Origin: Erythrobacter sp. BLCC-B19
GTDB taxonomy: Bacteria > Pseudomonadota > Alphaproteobacteria > Sphingomonadales > Sphingomonadaceae
DNA: 64,000 nt
NCBI RefSeq assembly: GCF_028621955.1
Contig: NZ_CP117516.1
Coordinates: 1,634,001 to 1,698,000, forward strand
Direction: 5' to 3'
Of this stretch, positions 50,934 to 61,063 are shown one piece after another. A program made the position numbers and the translations under genes. The stretch's first letter is position 1. Each line of letters starts with the position of its first letter. The notes under the pieces are model-generated. The model was given only the letters and a program-made list of their open reading frames with translations. It was not told the origin of the DNA and searched no databases.

Positions 50934-51763
50934 AGCAGGCCGACCCTGTGCCCGACCCGCCCCGCCGCCGCCCGCACCCACGGGGCCGAGCGGCGCCGCG
51001 CCGGATCGAACGGGGGCAGGCCCACCCGCCGCAGCAGCGGGTTGAGCCGCAGCGCATCGGCCACCGCGCGGCTGGTGCGGCACTGCCAGGTCACCGACAG
51101 GGAGACGGAGGGTTGATCCCCCGCCCGCACCCAATGCGGCGCGGCGTGGGGAACGAACAGCGCATCACCCGGGCCAAGCAGGTGCTGCTCGCCCGCTGCG
51201 GCAAAGTCAGGCGTCCAGTCGAGCATATTCTCGCCCGCCCGGTGATAGGCCTCGCGCTGCGCCAGATCGAGGAAGGGCGGAGCGGGCGGATAGGCCGCGA
51301 AGATCTTGTCGCCGGCAATCTGGAACAAGATGTTGTATTCGGCATCGAAGTGGAACGGGGTGTGGGTGCCGGGGCCGGAGATGAAGATGAAGCCCTTCAC
51401 ATCGCGCGGCGCGCCGGTTGCCGGGCCGATCACCGGCGCCAGTTCGCCAAGCAGCTCCATCAGCAGCGCGCGGTAGGCCGGCAATTGCTCGATATAACGT
51501 AGCATCGTCCATTGCGGCAAAGTGCCGCCTGCGGCGATTGTCTCGTCCGGGGGAGCAGCGCCTTCCACCTTGCGGAAGCCCTCGCCGTCAACCGCGTTGC
51601 CCACCCGCGTCTCGACGTGCGCGGGCGGCATGGCGCGTGCGGCTTCGGCCAGCGCGTCGTAGCCCAGCAGCCGGTGGCCTGTCAGGGTGTGGCGCACACG
51701 CCCCGGCGCTCGCGGATAGCGCGCCGCCAGTTGTGGCACCGAAAGCGGGTCAATCAACGACAT
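50930..51763 (-). CDS. JmjC/cupin-8 type dioxygenase-like protein
   Basis: A 277-residue protein with a double-stranded beta-helix. The facial triad is visible as H-x-D in HTPFHFDAEYNILFQI and a distal histidine in FVPHAAPHWV; GDKIFAAYPP contains the 2-oxoglutarate-region lysine. This places it with the cupin_8/JmjC-like hydroxylases, Fe(II)- and 2-oxoglutarate-dependent enzymes that modify proteins or small molecules. It precedes and overlaps the acetyltransferase gene by 4 bp. The substrate is unknown. Confidence 0.8.
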   Translation of the reverse strand: MSLIDPLSVPQLAARYPRAPGRVRHTLTGHRLLGYDALAEAARAMPPAHVETRVGNAVDGEGFRKVEGAAPPDETIAAGGTLPQWTMLRYIEQLPAYRALLMELLGELAPVIGPATGAPRDVKGFIFISGPGTHTPFHFDAEYNILFQIAGDKIFAAYPPAPPFLDLAQREAYHRAGENMLDWTPDFAAAGEQHLLGPGDALFVPHAAPHWVRAGDQPSVSLSVTWQCRTSRAVADALRLNPLLRRVGLPPFDPARRRSAPWVRAAAGRVGHRVGLL

Positions 51764-51857
51764 GGATGCGGCCCTGTCAGAAATCGCTACTCGATTTCAG
51801 CGCTTTAGCCGCATCCGGTGAAAGCCCCGTTAACGCTTTGGGGCAAAGGGCGAGCGA

Positions 51858-53693
51858 TCAGTAACCGCTCGCCTGCCCGTCCTTACGCATCTCGGTCGCG
51901 CCGGTGTAGACCCCGGTCACCGGATCGCGGGCGATGGCCTGATAGCCGCCGAAGGGGATGCCGGTGGTCTCCACTTCGACATTGTGGCCCATTTCGCGCA
52001 GCGCAGCGACCGTCGCGCCGGAGATGCCGGGCTCGACCTGCAACACGCCCAGCGTGTCGAGCGCCACCGTATCGGTCTCACTGCCCGCCAACGCATCGGT
52101 CGGCTGGCGGCCGCCATCATGGTGGAGCCGCGCGGCATCGCCCGCCTCTTGCAGGTTCATCCCGTAATCGACGAGGTTGATCAGCACCTGCACATGGCCC
52201 TGCGGCTGCATCCCGCCGCCCATCAGCCCGAAGCTCATCCACGGCTTGCCGTCCTTCTTGATGAAGGCCGGGATGATCGTCTGGAACGGGCGCTTGGCGG
52301 GCGCATAGGCGTTGGGGTGCGCGGGATCGAGGCTGTAGAGCTCGCCCCGGTCCTGGAACATGAAGCCGAGGCCATCGGGCACCAGCCCGCCGCCCATGCC
52401 GCGATAGTTCGACTGGATGAGGCTCACCATCATGCCCGAATTGTCGGCGACGGTGAGGTAGGTGGTGTCGCCTTCGCCCTCCAGCTTGGGGGCGACCAGC
52501 GCGCCGGGGGAGAACTTGTCGGTCGCCTTGGCCGGGTCAATCAGGGCAAAGCGCTGCTTGCCATATTCATCGGTCAGCAGCTCGGCAGGCACCTTGGCAA
52601 AGGCCGGGTCGGCGTAAAAGCGCGCGGCATCCTCGAAGGCGAGGCGCTTGGCCTCGGTGATATAGTGGATGACCTCCGGCGATCCGCGCTCCCACTGGGC
52701 AAGGTCGATATTCTTCAGGATGTTGACCATTTGCAGCGCGGCGAAGCCTTGCGAGTTGGGCGGCAGCTCGCACAGCTCGTAGCCCTTGCGATAATGGACG
52801 CAGGCGACATCGACCCAGGCGCTGTCATGGCGTTCGAAATCGGCGAGCGTGAAGGCGCTGCCCTGCCGCTGGAGGTAGTCGGCCATGACCTTGGCAAGCT
52901 GGCCCTTGTAGAAGGCATCGCGCCCACCTGTGGCAATGGCTTCCAGCGTGCTGGCCAGATCGGGATTGCGGAACATCTCTCCGGCGCGCGGCGCGCGGCC
53001 ATCCTTGAAATAGACCTTGCGGGCATTGTCGAATTCGAACGGGTTCTTCTTCAGCTGGCGTTCGTAATTCTTCAGGCCGCGTTCCATGTACATCGCGATC
53101 ACGGGAGCGACCGGGTGGCCTTCGCGCGCGTAGCGGATGGTGGGGGCGAGCACGTCTGCCATCGGCAGCTTGCCGAAGCGGGCGTGGAGATCGAACCACG
53201 CATCGACCGTGCCGGGGATCGTCACCGGAAGCGGGCCAACCGGAGGGATCGAGGTCGCCCCTGCGGGGAGCTTGGCCTTGAGCTGATCGAGCGTCTGCCC
53301 GGCGGGCGAGCGGCCCGATCCGTTGATGCCGATCAGCTGGCCGGTCTTGGGATCATAGACAATCGCGAACAGATCCCCGCCGATGCCGTTGCCGGTCGGT
53401 TCCATCAGCCCAAGCGCGGCATTGGCGGCAATCGCGGCATCGACCGCCGATCCGCCGGCCTTGAGAATGTCGAGCGCGATTTGCGTTGCGAGCGGGTGAG
53501 CGGTGGCGGCCATGCCATGCGGGGCAACCACCGGCGAGCGGCTCCACGGCGCGCCGACGGGCCGCGCGCCGGGTCCGATGCCGCGGGTGGCCTCTGGGGT
53601 GGTCGCGGCGGGGTTGGGGGTCTCCTCGGCGGCGAGCGCGGCGGGGAGAAGCAAGGCGGCTCCGGCAAGGAGCAGGGGGGTCAGGATACGCAT
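51858..53693 (-). CDS. ggt: Gamma-glutamyltransferase
   Basis: A 611-residue exported Ntn-hydrolase precursor, starting at ATG 53693 with a signal peptide (LLLAGAALLLPAALA). Gamma-glutamyltransferase family motifs are AAIAANAALGLMEPTGNGIGGDLFAIVYD near residue 90, MEYLGRSP-like variant replaced by GSGRSPAGQ, and the autoprocessing site GDTTYLTVADNSG, in which the second T becomes the nucleophile of the small subunit. It breaks gamma-glutamyl bonds such as in glutathione in the periplasm. Residues GLVPDGLGFMFQDRG and GLMGGGMQPQGHVQ follow in the small subunit. Confidence 0.92.
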   Translation of the reverse strand: MRILTPLLLAGAALLLPAALAAEETPNPAATTPEATRGIGPGARPVGAPWSRSPVVAPHGMAATAHPLATQIALDILKAGGSAVDAAIAANAALGLMEPTGNGIGGDLFAIVYDPKTGQLIGINGSGRSPAGQTLDQLKAKLPAGATSIPPVGPLPVTIPGTVDAWFDLHARFGKLPMADVLAPTIRYAREGHPVAPVIAMYMERGLKNYERQLKKNPFEFDNARKVYFKDGRAPRAGEMFRNPDLASTLEAIATGGRDAFYKGQLAKVMADYLQRQGSAFTLADFERHDSAWVDVACVHYRKGYELCELPPNSQGFAALQMVNILKNIDLAQWERGSPEVIHYITEAKRLAFEDAARFYADPAFAKVPAELLTDEYGKQRFALIDPAKATDKFSPGALVAPKLEGEGDTTYLTVADNSGMMVSLIQSNYRGMGGGLVPDGLGFMFQDRGELYSLDPAHPNAYAPAKRPFQTIIPAFIKKDGKPWMSFGLMGGGMQPQGHVQVLINLVDYGMNLQEAGDAARLHHDGGRQPTDALAGSETDTVALDTLGVLQVEPGISGATVAALREMGHNVEVETTGIPFGGYQAIARDPVTGVYTGATEMRKDGQASGY

Positions 53694-53732
53694 GGCTGCG
53701 CACCCTAACCCCCGCTTCGCGCGGCGCAAGTG

Positions 53733-54284
53733 TCAGCCCAGCAGCAGCACCTGCATCAGTCGGCCCGGGATCAGGAAGGCGGCGATACCGGGGATCATCA
53801 GCGCGGTCAGATAGGTGCGCACCAGGTGCGCCTTGTGCGCGGCGATGTTCCCGGCCCGCGCGGTCGCCATCACCTTCCAGGCGGCGTGAAAGGTCAGCGG
53901 CACGAAGAGGTGAATCCAGCTGAAGCTCCCGCTCGACTGGATGAAGATCGCCGAGCTGGCGGTAACCAGCATCAGCACCAGCCACAGCTTGCCGAGCTGC
54001 TTGTGGAGCGCGGTGCCTTTCTTCGCGAGCAGCAGCCAGCCGCCCAGCGGGATGGTGGGGAGCACGGCGGCAACGTGGATGATGATCGGCAGCTTGGCAT
54101 AGGCGCTGACATCCGGTGCCAGCCCCAGCGCGGCGCGGCCCAGCGCCCAGATGATCGCAAAGCTCATCGTGAAGCAGGCGAGGCTGATCGCGGTGCGTGC
54201 AGCCGGGCCAATGTCAAAGCCCGGCTTGGCGGCAGCGGCGGCATTCGTGCGGCGGGTGGCAAAGGGCAGGGCGAGGGTGGTCAT
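53733..54284 (-). CDS. DUF2306-like membrane protein
   Basis: A 183-residue protein with four hydrophobic helices, starting ATG 54284 (MTTLALPFATRR). Conserved polar positions within helices are IIIHVAAVLPTIPLGGWLLL, HKQLGKLWLVLMLVTASSAIF, LFVPLTFHAAWKV and HKAHLVRTYLTALMIPG; the histidines in these helices are typical of DUF2306 proteins. It is divergent from a LytTR membrane regulator across 165 bp, which suggests that the regulator controls it. Function unknown. Confidence 0.7.
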   Translation of the reverse strand: MTTLALPFATRRTNAAAAAKPGFDIGPAARTAISLACFTMSFAIIWALGRAALGLAPDVSAYAKLPIIIHVAAVLPTIPLGGWLLLAKKGTALHKQLGKLWLVLMLVTASSAIFIQSSGSFSWIHLFVPLTFHAAWKVMATARAGNIAAHKAHLVRTYLTALMIPGIAAFLIPGRLMQVLLLG

Positions 54285-54449
54285 GGTCAGGCTCCCGATA
54301 GCTGGTGGCTGTGTCTGACCCCCGGAGTGCCGCAGCCCCGCTCGCGGGCAATCGTCCCTTCGCGGGCGGGCTCTCCCATGCGTGAAATGTCCGCCTTTCC
54401 TGCGGCCTGCCACTTTACGAAGCGCGAACGGGCCGTCAGGAATGGGCGC

Positions 54450-55310
54450 ATGACGGCCCCAACGCCCTCGCCCCGCCACGCGCTGCTGCGCCGGATCATC
54501 ATTGATCTGGCGGTGATGAGCGTGATCGGGGTGTTCCTCGCGATCATCGGCCCCTTCGGCAGCATTGCAGCACCCTTGCCCGAACGGCTGGTGACCTGGC
54601 TCGGCTTCGCCTGGCTCGGCTATGCCTGCTACCGCCCGATGCAGGCGATAGTCTGCTGGGGCGAGCGGGCGCTGGCCCTGCCGCGCTGGGGGATGCTGAC
54701 GGCGACCTGTCTGGTGGCGACAGTGCCGATGACCTTTGCGGTGCTGGCGGTGAATATGTTGCCGAGCGGCGAATGGCGCTGGCCGGGGCTGGAGGTGCTG
54801 GTGGGCACCTATTTCTCGGTGCTGGTGATCGGGAGCGCGGTGACGGTGCTGTTCAATGTGGTGCAGGGCCGCCCTGCCGAAGCACCTCCTGCCGCCGCGC
54901 CCATGCCCGTGTCCCAGCCAGCCGCCCCGCCTGCGCCGGTCAGCGAACCCGCAACCATCCCCGCGCCGACCGCCCCGCCCCCACTGGCAGCAAGCGCGCC
55001 GCATCCGCTGCTCGACCAGCTGCCGCCCGAGCTGGGGAGCCAGATCATCGCGCTGGAGATGGAAGATCACTACGTCCGCGTGCACACCATGCTGGGATCG
55101 GCGCTGGTGCTGATGCGGCTGCGCGATGCGGTGGCGCTGGTGGGCGAGATCGAGGGGATGCAGGTGCACCGCAGCTGGTGGGTCGCGCGCGGCGCGGTCG
55201 AGGAAGTGCTGCGCGAGGGGCGCAATGTCCGCCTGCGCTTGCCGCGCGGGATCGAAGCCCCGGTCGCCCGCGCGCAGGTTGCGCCCTTGCGCGACGCGCG
55301 CTGGATCTGA
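54450..55310 (+). CDS. LytTR-domain membrane-bound transcriptional regulator
   Basis: A 286-residue protein: four N-terminal hydrophobic helices (LAVMSVIGVFLAIIGPFGSI, LVTWLGFAWLGYACYRP, MLTATCLVATVPMTFAVLAV, VLVGTYFSVLVIGSAVTVLFN), a long Pro/Ala linker, and a LytTR DNA-binding domain from about residue 190 (LGSQIIALEMEDHYVRVHTMLGSALVLMRLRDAV, QVHRSWWVARGAVEEVLREGRNVRLRLP). Membrane-anchored LytTR regulators occur widely in sphingomonads and commonly control a neighbouring membrane gene, here the divergent DUF2306 gene. Upstream in-frame ATGs exist, but 54450 best matches the domain plan. Confidence 0.85.
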   Translation: MTAPTPSPRHALLRRIIIDLAVMSVIGVFLAIIGPFGSIAAPLPERLVTWLGFAWLGYACYRPMQAIVCWGERALALPRWGMLTATCLVATVPMTFAVLAVNMLPSGEWRWPGLEVLVGTYFSVLVIGSAVTVLFNVVQGRPAEAPPAAAPMPVSQPAAPPAPVSEPATIPAPTAPPPLAASAPHPLLDQLPPELGSQIIALEMEDHYVRVHTMLGSALVLMRLRDAVALVGEIEGMQVHRSWWVARGAVEEVLREGRNVRLRLPRGIEAPVARAQVAPLRDARWI

Positions 55311-55409
55311 GCGGCGCGCAGCGGCAGGCCGCGCCGAGATCCCCCGCGTTCAGCGCGCGCTCATCGGCGGCCCGGCAGCTTGTGCTTCTGACGCAAGGGG
55401 AGCCGCCGC

Positions 55410-55958
55410 ATGACATGTGCCCAACCGCCCATCGCCGAGTTTCGCAAGGCGGCCCTGTCCTGCGCAGGCGCGCTGTGCCTTGTCTTGCCCGGCCCCGCGC
55501 TGGCGCAGGAAGCCGCGCCCAGCAATCCGCAGATCGACTATGCCGGTTTTCTGGCCCGCGCGGCGGCATTGGAGCCGGTGCGCCGCGACAAGCTGCTAAG
55601 CTGGGAAGAATTCGCCGAAAAGGCCCGGCAAGAGGGCGCGTTGCTGCTCGATGCCCGGTCGCCCTGGGCCTTTGCGCAGGGCCATATCAGGGGCGCTGTC
55701 AATCTGCCGATCAGCGACTTCACCGATGCCGCGCTCGCCGAGGTGATCGGCGCAAACCCCGACCGGCCGATCTACATCTACTGCAACAACAACTTCACCG
55801 ATAACCGCGCGCCGATTGTCACCAAGCGGGTGGACATGGCGCTGAACATCCAGACCTTCATCAACCTGCACGGCTATGGCTACACCAACGTCTGGGAACT
55901 GGGCGCGATGGTGTCGACCAGCCAGCTGGGGGATGACTGGGTGGAAAGCGCGGGCTGA
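55410..55958 (+). CDS. Exported rhodanese-like protein
   Basis: A 182-residue protein with a signal peptide (ALSCAGALCLVLPGPALAQ) and a rhodanese domain: LLDARSPWAFAQGHIRGAVNLP (the D-x-R loop) and IYIYCNNNFTDNRAP with C125 at the active-loop position. The loop (CNNNFTDNRAP) is longer than the usual six residues, so sulphur transfer is uncertain; a phosphate or redox role is possible. It is followed by a terminator and then convergent katG. Confidence 0.85.
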   Translation: MTCAQPPIAEFRKAALSCAGALCLVLPGPALAQEAAPSNPQIDYAGFLARAAALEPVRRDKLLSWEEFAEKARQEGALLLDARSPWAFAQGHIRGAVNLPISDFTDAALAEVIGANPDRPIYIYCNNNFTDNRAPIVTKRVDMALNIQTFINLHGYGYTNVWELGAMVSTSQLGDDWVESAG

Positions 55959-55969
55959 GACAAAGCAAG

Positions 55970-55998
55970 AGCCCCCGGCATCGCTGCCGGGGGCTTTC
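55970..55998 (+). terminator. Terminator between the rhodanese gene and katG
   Basis: An 11-bp perfect stem AGCCCCCGGCA / TGCCGGGGGCT with a TCGC loop, followed by TTCGTGTTT. It may serve both convergent genes. Confidence 0.8.
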
Positions 55999-56019
55999 GT
56001 GTTTCAGGCGCGCTGCGCG

Positions 56020-58224
56020 TCAGTGATACTTGGCGTAGCTCACGTCGAAGCGGTCGGCGTTCATCACCTTGTTCCAGGCCGAGATGAAGTCGCACACGAA
56101 CTTGCCCTCGTTCCCGGCTTCGGCATAGACCTCGGCCTGCGCGCGCAGCATCGAGTTCGAGCCGAACACCAGGTCAGCCCGGGTCGCGCGCCACTTTTCC
56201 GCGCCGGTTGCCCGGTCGGTGCCGACATATTCCTCGTCGCCCGAGCCTTCGACCGGCGCCCACTTGGTGCCCATGTCGAGGAGGTTGCGGAAGAAGTCCG
56301 GCGTGAGCGTGCCGACGCTGTCGGTCAGCACCCCGTGCTTGCGGTTGCCGCTGTTCGCGCCGAGCACCCGCATCCCTGCGACCAGCACCGCCATTTCGGG
56401 GATCGACAGGCCGAGCAGGTGCGCCTTGTCGATCAGCATTTCCTCGGTGCGGACATCGGCCTTGGTCTTGAGGTAGTTGCGGAAGCCATCGGCAAACGGC
56501 TCCAGCGGTTCGAAGCTCGCCGCATCGGTGTGTTCGTCACCGGCATCGCCGCGCCCGCCGAGGAACGGCACGGTCACGTCATGCCCCGCATCGCGCGCGG
56601 CCTTCTCGACCGCCGCGCTGCCTGCCAGCACGATCGCATCGGCCATCGAAAGGTTGCCGCGATGGGCGTCGATCACGCCCAGCACACGGCTGAGTTCCTC
56701 CGGATCGTTCGCCGCCCAGTCCTTCTGCGGGGCAAGCCTGACGCGCGCGCCATTGGCCCCGCCGCGATGGTCGGAGTTGCGATAGGTCGAGGCCGAGGCC
56801 CAGGCTGCCTTGACGAGTTCGCTGACGGTCAGCCCGCTCCCAAGGATCGCGGCCTTGAACGCGGCGACATCGGCATCCGAAGGCGTGGTGCCCGCCGGAA
56901 CCGGATCCTGCCAGATCAGCGTTTCCGCCGGAACTTCCGGCCCGAGGTAGCGGATCTTCGGCCCCATATCGCGGTGGCACAGCTTGAACCACGCGCGGGC
57001 GAAGGCATCGTCGAGCGCGGCCTGATCGTTCAGGAACTTCTCGGAAATCTTGCGATATTCCGGATCGTTCTTGAGCGCCATGTCGGCGGTGGTCATCATC
57101 GTCGGCACGCGCTTGTTGGGATCGCGCGCGTCGGGGGCCATGTCTTCGGGATCGGGGTTGATCGGCGTCCACTGGTGGGCACCGGCGGGCGACTTCACCA
57201 GTTCGAAGTCGTACTTGAACAGGATGCGGAAATAGTCGCCGCCCCACTTGGTCGGGTTGTTCGACCAGCTGCCCTCGATCCCCGAGGTGGTGATGTTGCC
57301 CGCCGCGATCTCGGCCTCGTCATTGAGCCAGCCGAAGCCCATCAGGTGCAGGGCTTCGCTCTCCGGCGCGCCGCCGAAGGTGTCGGAGGGGTGCGCGCCG
57401 TGGGCTTTGCCGAAGGCGTGGCCGCCGGCGGTGAGCGCCACGGTTTCCTCGTCGTTCATCGCCATGCGGGCGAAGGTCTCGCGCATATCGCGGGCCATGC
57501 CTTCGGGGTCATGCGGGTTGCCCTGCGGCCCTTCGGGATTGACGTAGATGAGGCCCATCTGGATCGCGGCCAGCGGGTTATCGAGCGCCTTGCCTTCCTT
57601 GGGCTGGATGCGGGTGGCAACGCCTTCGTTGACCCATTGCTCCTCGGTGCCCCAGTAGACCGACTCCGGTTCGAACACGTCGGCGCGGCCGCCGCCAAAG
57701 CCGAAGACGGGCCCGCCCATGCTTTCGATCGCGACATTGCCCGCGAGGATGAACAGGTCAGCCCAGCTGATGTTCTTGCCGTATTTCTGCTTGATCGGCC
57801 ACAGCAGGCGGCGCGCCTTGTCGAGGTTGCCGTTATCGGGCCAGGAGTTGAGCGGCGCAAAGCGCTGCTGCCCGCTCGAGGAACCACCGCGCCCGTCGCC
57901 GGTGCGATAGGTGCCCGCCGCGTGCCAGGCCATGCGGATGAAGAACGGGCCGTAGTGGCCGTAATCCGCCGGCCACCACGGCTGGCTGTCGGTCATCAGC
58001 GCGGTGAGATCGGCCTTCAATGCCTTGTAATCGAGCGCGTTGAACGCTTCGGCATAGTCGAAATTCTCGCCATAGGGGTTCGCGCTGCGCCCGCCTTCGG
58101 TGAGGATGTCGAGCTGGATGGCCTCGGGCCACCAGTCACGGTTGGTGCGGCCCAGCAGGCTGCGCATTTCGGTGCTGCCGTGGAACGGGCAACCGCCGCT
58201 GATATCTCCGGTTTTGGCGTCCAT
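56020..58224 (-). CDS. katG: Catalase-peroxidase KatG
   Basis: A 734-residue bifunctional haem catalase-peroxidase. Diagnostic motifs: [21 protein letters not shown] (distal Arg, Trp, His), [18 protein letters not shown], and further [14 protein letters not shown]; the KatG-specific Trp-Tyr-Met crosslink partners are present in the WHAAGTYR and Y-x-N-P-E (INPEG-type) regions. It protects from hydrogen peroxide in the cytoplasm. Length matches the family. Promoter and possible peroxide-responsive site lie at 58225-58345. Confidence 0.97.
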   Translation of the reverse strand: MDAKTGDISGGCPFHGSTEMRSLLGRTNRDWWPEAIQLDILTEGGRSANPYGENFDYAEAFNALDYKALKADLTALMTDSQPWWPADYGHYGPFFIRMAWHAAGTYRTGDGRGGSSSGQQRFAPLNSWPDNGNLDKARRLLWPIKQKYGKNISWADLFILAGNVAIESMGGPVFGFGGGRADVFEPESVYWGTEEQWVNEGVATRIQPKEGKALDNPLAAIQMGLIYVNPEGPQGNPHDPEGMARDMRETFARMAMNDEETVALTAGGHAFGKAHGAHPSDTFGGAPESEALHLMGFGWLNDEAEIAAGNITTSGIEGSWSNNPTKWGGDYFRILFKYDFELVKSPAGAHQWTPINPDPEDMAPDARDPNKRVPTMMTTADMALKNDPEYRKISEKFLNDQAALDDAFARAWFKLCHRDMGPKIRYLGPEVPAETLIWQDPVPAGTTPSDADVAAFKAAILGSGLTVSELVKAAWASASTYRNSDHRGGANGARVRLAPQKDWAANDPEELSRVLGVIDAHRGNLSMADAIVLAGSAAVEKAARDAGHDVTVPFLGGRGDAGDEHTDAASFEPLEPFADGFRNYLKTKADVRTEEMLIDKAHLLGLSIPEMAVLVAGMRVLGANSGNRKHGVLTDSVGTLTPDFFRNLLDMGTKWAPVEGSGDEEYVGTDRATGAEKWRATRADLVFGSNSMLRAQAEVYAEAGNEGKFVCDFISAWNKVMNADRFDVSYAKYH

Positions 58225-58314
58225 GATGGTTCTCTCCTCTCAACGATGAACGGTCAGACTCGCCCTTGGGGCAAAGTCTATGGGGAGAGGATGACGCTTT
58301 CGGGATGGTGCGTC

Positions 58315-58342
58315 CAATCGATTAATGCGCGTTTTTTGATTG
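58315..58342 (-). promoter_or_regulatory. Candidate peroxide-responsive site upstream of katG
   Basis: An AT-rich patch CAATCGATTAATGCGCGTTTTTTGATTG about 100 bp before the katG start. It shares the core (T/G)CG-TTTTTT-NANTGA with 60961-60989 upstream of ahpC. OxyR binding is a guess. Confidence 0.3.
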
Positions 58343-58392
58343 ATTGGGGCGATTAGTGGGGCGGAGGGCAAAGAAAAAGGGCAGGCTGTTTC

Positions 58393-58484
58393 GGGCCCAC
58401 CCCTAACCCCTCCCGCAGGCGGGAGGGGGACTGCGTAGCGCTGGTTCTCCCCTCCCGCCTGCGGGAGGGGCCGGGGGTGGGCCC
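58393..58484. repeat. Large inverted repeat, family D
   Basis: Outer arms GGGCCCACCCC / GGGGTGGGCCC and inner CCCCTCCCGCAGGCGGGAGGGG-type arms form a 92-bp palindromic element between katG and the ahpF 3' end. It may also act as a transcription-stop hairpin for ahpF. Confidence 0.75.
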
Positions 58485-58492
58485 GCGGCTAG

Positions 58493-60082
58493 TTAAGCCG
58501 CCTGCGCTACCTCTTCGACCGGCTCGTTGCGGATCAGGAAGTCGAACGCTCCCAGACCCGCCTTTGCGCCTTCGCCCATGGCGACGACGATCTGCTTGTG
58601 CGGCACGGTGGTGCAGTCACCCGCGGCGTAGATGCCGGGGATGGAGGTCGCGCCGTGATCGTCGATCACGATTTCGCCGAACTTGCTCAATTCGAGACCC
58701 GTCTCGCGCAGCCATTCGGTATTCGGCACAAGACCGATCTGGACGAACACACCTTCAAGGTCGATGCGCCGCTCGTCGCCATTGGCGCGGTTCTTGACCA
58801 CGAGGCCGCTCACCTTGCCGCCTTCACCGAGAATTTCGGTGGTCTGGCCGTTGGTGATGATCTCGACGTTCGGCATCGAGCGCAGCTTGCGCTGGAGCAC
58901 TTCGTCGGCGCGCAGCTTGGTGTCGAACTCGATCAGCGTCACGTGGCCGACAATCCCGGCAAGGTCGATCGCCGCCTCGACGCCCGAATTGCCGCCGCCG
59001 ATCACCGCGATGCGCTTGCCCTTGAACAGCGGGCCATCGCAGTGCGGGCAATAGGCGACGCCCTTGTTGCGATACTCCGCCTCACCCGGCACGCCGAGGT
59101 TGCGCCAGCGCGCGCCGGTCGAGAGGATCAGCGAGCGCGCCTTGAGGCTCGCGCCGTTAGCCATCACGACTTCATGGTAGCCGCCGACGTCCTTCGCCGC
59201 GCGCAGCTCCACCGCGCGGGCCAAGTCCATCAGGTCGATCTCGTATTCGCCGACGTGCTTCTTCAGGCTGTCGGTCAGCTTCGGCCCTTCGGTGTAGGGT
59301 GTGCCGGGGAGGTTCTCGATCCCGAGCGTGTCCATCAGCTGGCCGCCGAAGCGCTCCGCCGCGATGCCGGTGCGGAAACCCTTGCGCGCGGTATAGACCG
59401 CCGCTGCCGCACCCGCCGGGCCGCCGCCGATCACCAGCACCTCGAAAGGCGCCTTGGCGGCGAGCTTCTCGGCCTGCTTGGCGTCAGCATTCTTGTCGAG
59501 CTTCGCCAGAATCTCGGCCAGTTCCATCTTGCCGTTGTAGAACGGCTCGCCGTTAAGGAAGGTCGCGGGCACGGCCATGATGTCGCGCGCCTCGACTTCC
59601 TGCTGGAAGGTGCCGCCTTCGATCAGGGTGGCGGTGATGCGCGGGTTTTCGAGCGCCATCAGGGTGAGCGCCTGCACCACGTCGGGGCAGTTGTGGCACG
59701 ACAGCGAGAAGAACATCTCGAAGTGATAATCGCCCTCCAGCGCGCGCACCTGCTCGATCAGGTCGGCATCGACCTTGGGCGGGTGCCCGCCGGCCCACAG
59801 CAGCGCGAGCACCAGCGAGGTGAATTCGTGGCCCATCGGGAGCCCTGCGAAACGCACCCACTTCTCCGCATCGCTCGCGCGGCGGATCACGAAGCTGGGC
59901 TTGCGGGCGTCGGCGCCGTCGAAGCGCGCGGTGACGAGGTCGTGGAGGCCCGCGATCTGTTCGATCAGCTGGCGGGTCTGGCGCGACTTCTCGCTCTCAT
60001 CGAGCGAAGCGACCAGTTCGATGCCCTCGCGAAGGTTGGCGAGATAGGTCTTGAGCTGGGCCTGCATGGCGGCGTCGAGCAT
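58493..60082 (-). CDS. ahpF: Alkyl hydroperoxide reductase subunit F
   Basis: A 529-residue NADH-dependent flavoprotein that reduces AhpC. N-terminal tandem thioredoxin-like domain with CHNC, then FAD-binding [21 protein letters not shown], thioredoxin-reductase-like active site CPHC ([16 protein letters not shown]), NADH-binding [15 protein letters not shown] and C-terminal [16 protein letters not shown]. All four redox cysteines are present. It lies downstream of ahpC on the same strand with a 224-bp gap, so they are probably one operon with an internal spacer. Confidence 0.97.
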   Translation of the reverse strand: MLDAAMQAQLKTYLANLREGIELVASLDESEKSRQTRQLIEQIAGLHDLVTARFDGADARKPSFVIRRASDAEKWVRFAGLPMGHEFTSLVLALLWAGGHPPKVDADLIEQVRALEGDYHFEMFFSLSCHNCPDVVQALTLMALENPRITATLIEGGTFQQEVEARDIMAVPATFLNGEPFYNGKMELAEILAKLDKNADAKQAEKLAAKAPFEVLVIGGGPAGAAAAVYTARKGFRTGIAAERFGGQLMDTLGIENLPGTPYTEGPKLTDSLKKHVGEYEIDLMDLARAVELRAAKDVGGYHEVVMANGASLKARSLILSTGARWRNLGVPGEAEYRNKGVAYCPHCDGPLFKGKRIAVIGGGNSGVEAAIDLAGIVGHVTLIEFDTKLRADEVLQRKLRSMPNVEIITNGQTTEILGEGGKVSGLVVKNRANGDERRIDLEGVFVQIGLVPNTEWLRETGLELSKFGEIVIDDHGATSIPGIYAAGDCTTVPHKQIVVAMGEGAKAGLGAFDFLIRNEPVEEVAQAA

Positions 60083-60306
60083 GGGAATCCTCCGGGCGCG
60101 GGCAAAGCGGCCGCGCAGTCAAATTGATGCGATCCGTCGATAGGTAACGCGGAACCGGATGCTGTGCCCGTCAAAGGGGGGGAGGGGCAGGAACATCCGG
60201 TTCCGGCTACGACCCGAGGGGATTGGAGAACCTCGGGATTTGACGGCAGGGCGGCCTTGGGGGAGGGGGAGACGGCGCGCCCTGCCGATCGTGTCAGCCT
60301 TGTGGC

Positions 60307-60873
60307 TTAGATCTTGCCGACCAGGTCGAGCGAGGGGGCGAGGGTGTCCGCGCCTTCTTCCCACGCCGCCGGGCAGACCTGACCGGGGTTGGCGCGCACA
60401 TACTGCGCGGCCTTGATCTTGCGGGTCAGTTCGTTGGCATTGCGGCCCACGCCTTCGCAGGTGATTTCCATGATCTGGATCACGCCGTCGGGATCGACCA
60501 CGAAGGTCGCGCGGTCAGCAAGGCCCACGCCTTCACGCAGCACGCCGAAGTTGTTCGACAGCACGTGGTTCTGGTCGCCCAGGAACGGGAAGGTCAGCTT
60601 GCCGATCTTGTCCGAAGTGTCGCTCCACGCCTTGTGGCTGAAGTGCGTGTCGGTCGAGACGGCGTAGACTTCGACGCCCATCGCCTGAAGCGTGGCGTAC
60701 TTCTCGCCCATGTCTTCCAGTTCGGTCGGGCACACGAAGGTGAAGTCGGCCGGGTAGAAGAAGAACACCGACCACTTGCCCGCGAGATCCGCGTCGGTGA
60801 CGGTGAAGAAGTCCTTGCCCTTCTGGAAGGCGGTGGCGGTGAACGGCTTGAGGGTCGAACCGATGATACCCAT
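60307..60873 (-). CDS. ahpC: Alkyl hydroperoxide reductase subunit C (peroxiredoxin)
   Basis: A 188-residue 2-Cys peroxiredoxin starting at ATG 60873 ([17 protein letters not shown]). The peroxidatic cysteine is in [13 protein letters not shown] and the resolving cysteine in [20 protein letters not shown] and [25 protein letters not shown] are typical. It reduces hydrogen peroxide and organic peroxides with AhpF as electron donor. Confidence 0.97.
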   Translation of the reverse strand: MGIIGSTLKPFTATAFQKGKDFFTVTDADLAGKWSVFFFYPADFTFVCPTELEDMGEKYATLQAMGVEVYAVSTDTHFSHKAWSDTSDKIGKLTFPFLGDQNHVLSNNFGVLREGVGLADRATFVVDPDGVIQIMEITCEGVGRNANELTRKIKAAQYVRANPGQVCPAAWEEGADTLAPSLDLVGKI

Positions 60874-60960
60874 GGGAGTTTGTCCTTGTTCTGGGTGGTT
60901 GAGAGGAAACTTGACGCCGCCTACATAGTGCCTGCTGCGCCGCACAAAAGTTGATTTGTG

Positions 60961-60989
60961 CGATTGCGAAAATCGGTTTTTTCAATGAG
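60961..60989 (-). promoter_or_regulatory. Candidate peroxide-responsive site upstream of ahpC
   Basis: CGATTGCGAAAATCGG followed by TTTTTTCAATGAG, about 90 bp before the ahpC start, resembles the AT-rich patch before katG. Regulator assignment (OxyR) is speculative. Confidence 0.3.
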
Positions 60990-61063
60990 TGCGGCGGGAA
61001 CCAATCGGATTTGACGTTCATTGATGCTCTTGCCCCGCTCGCGGGCGATGATAGGCGTGGGCC

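Noticed and set aside
55876..58356. 826-aa plus-strand frame
   Set aside because: Shadow of katG, whose own motifs are complete.
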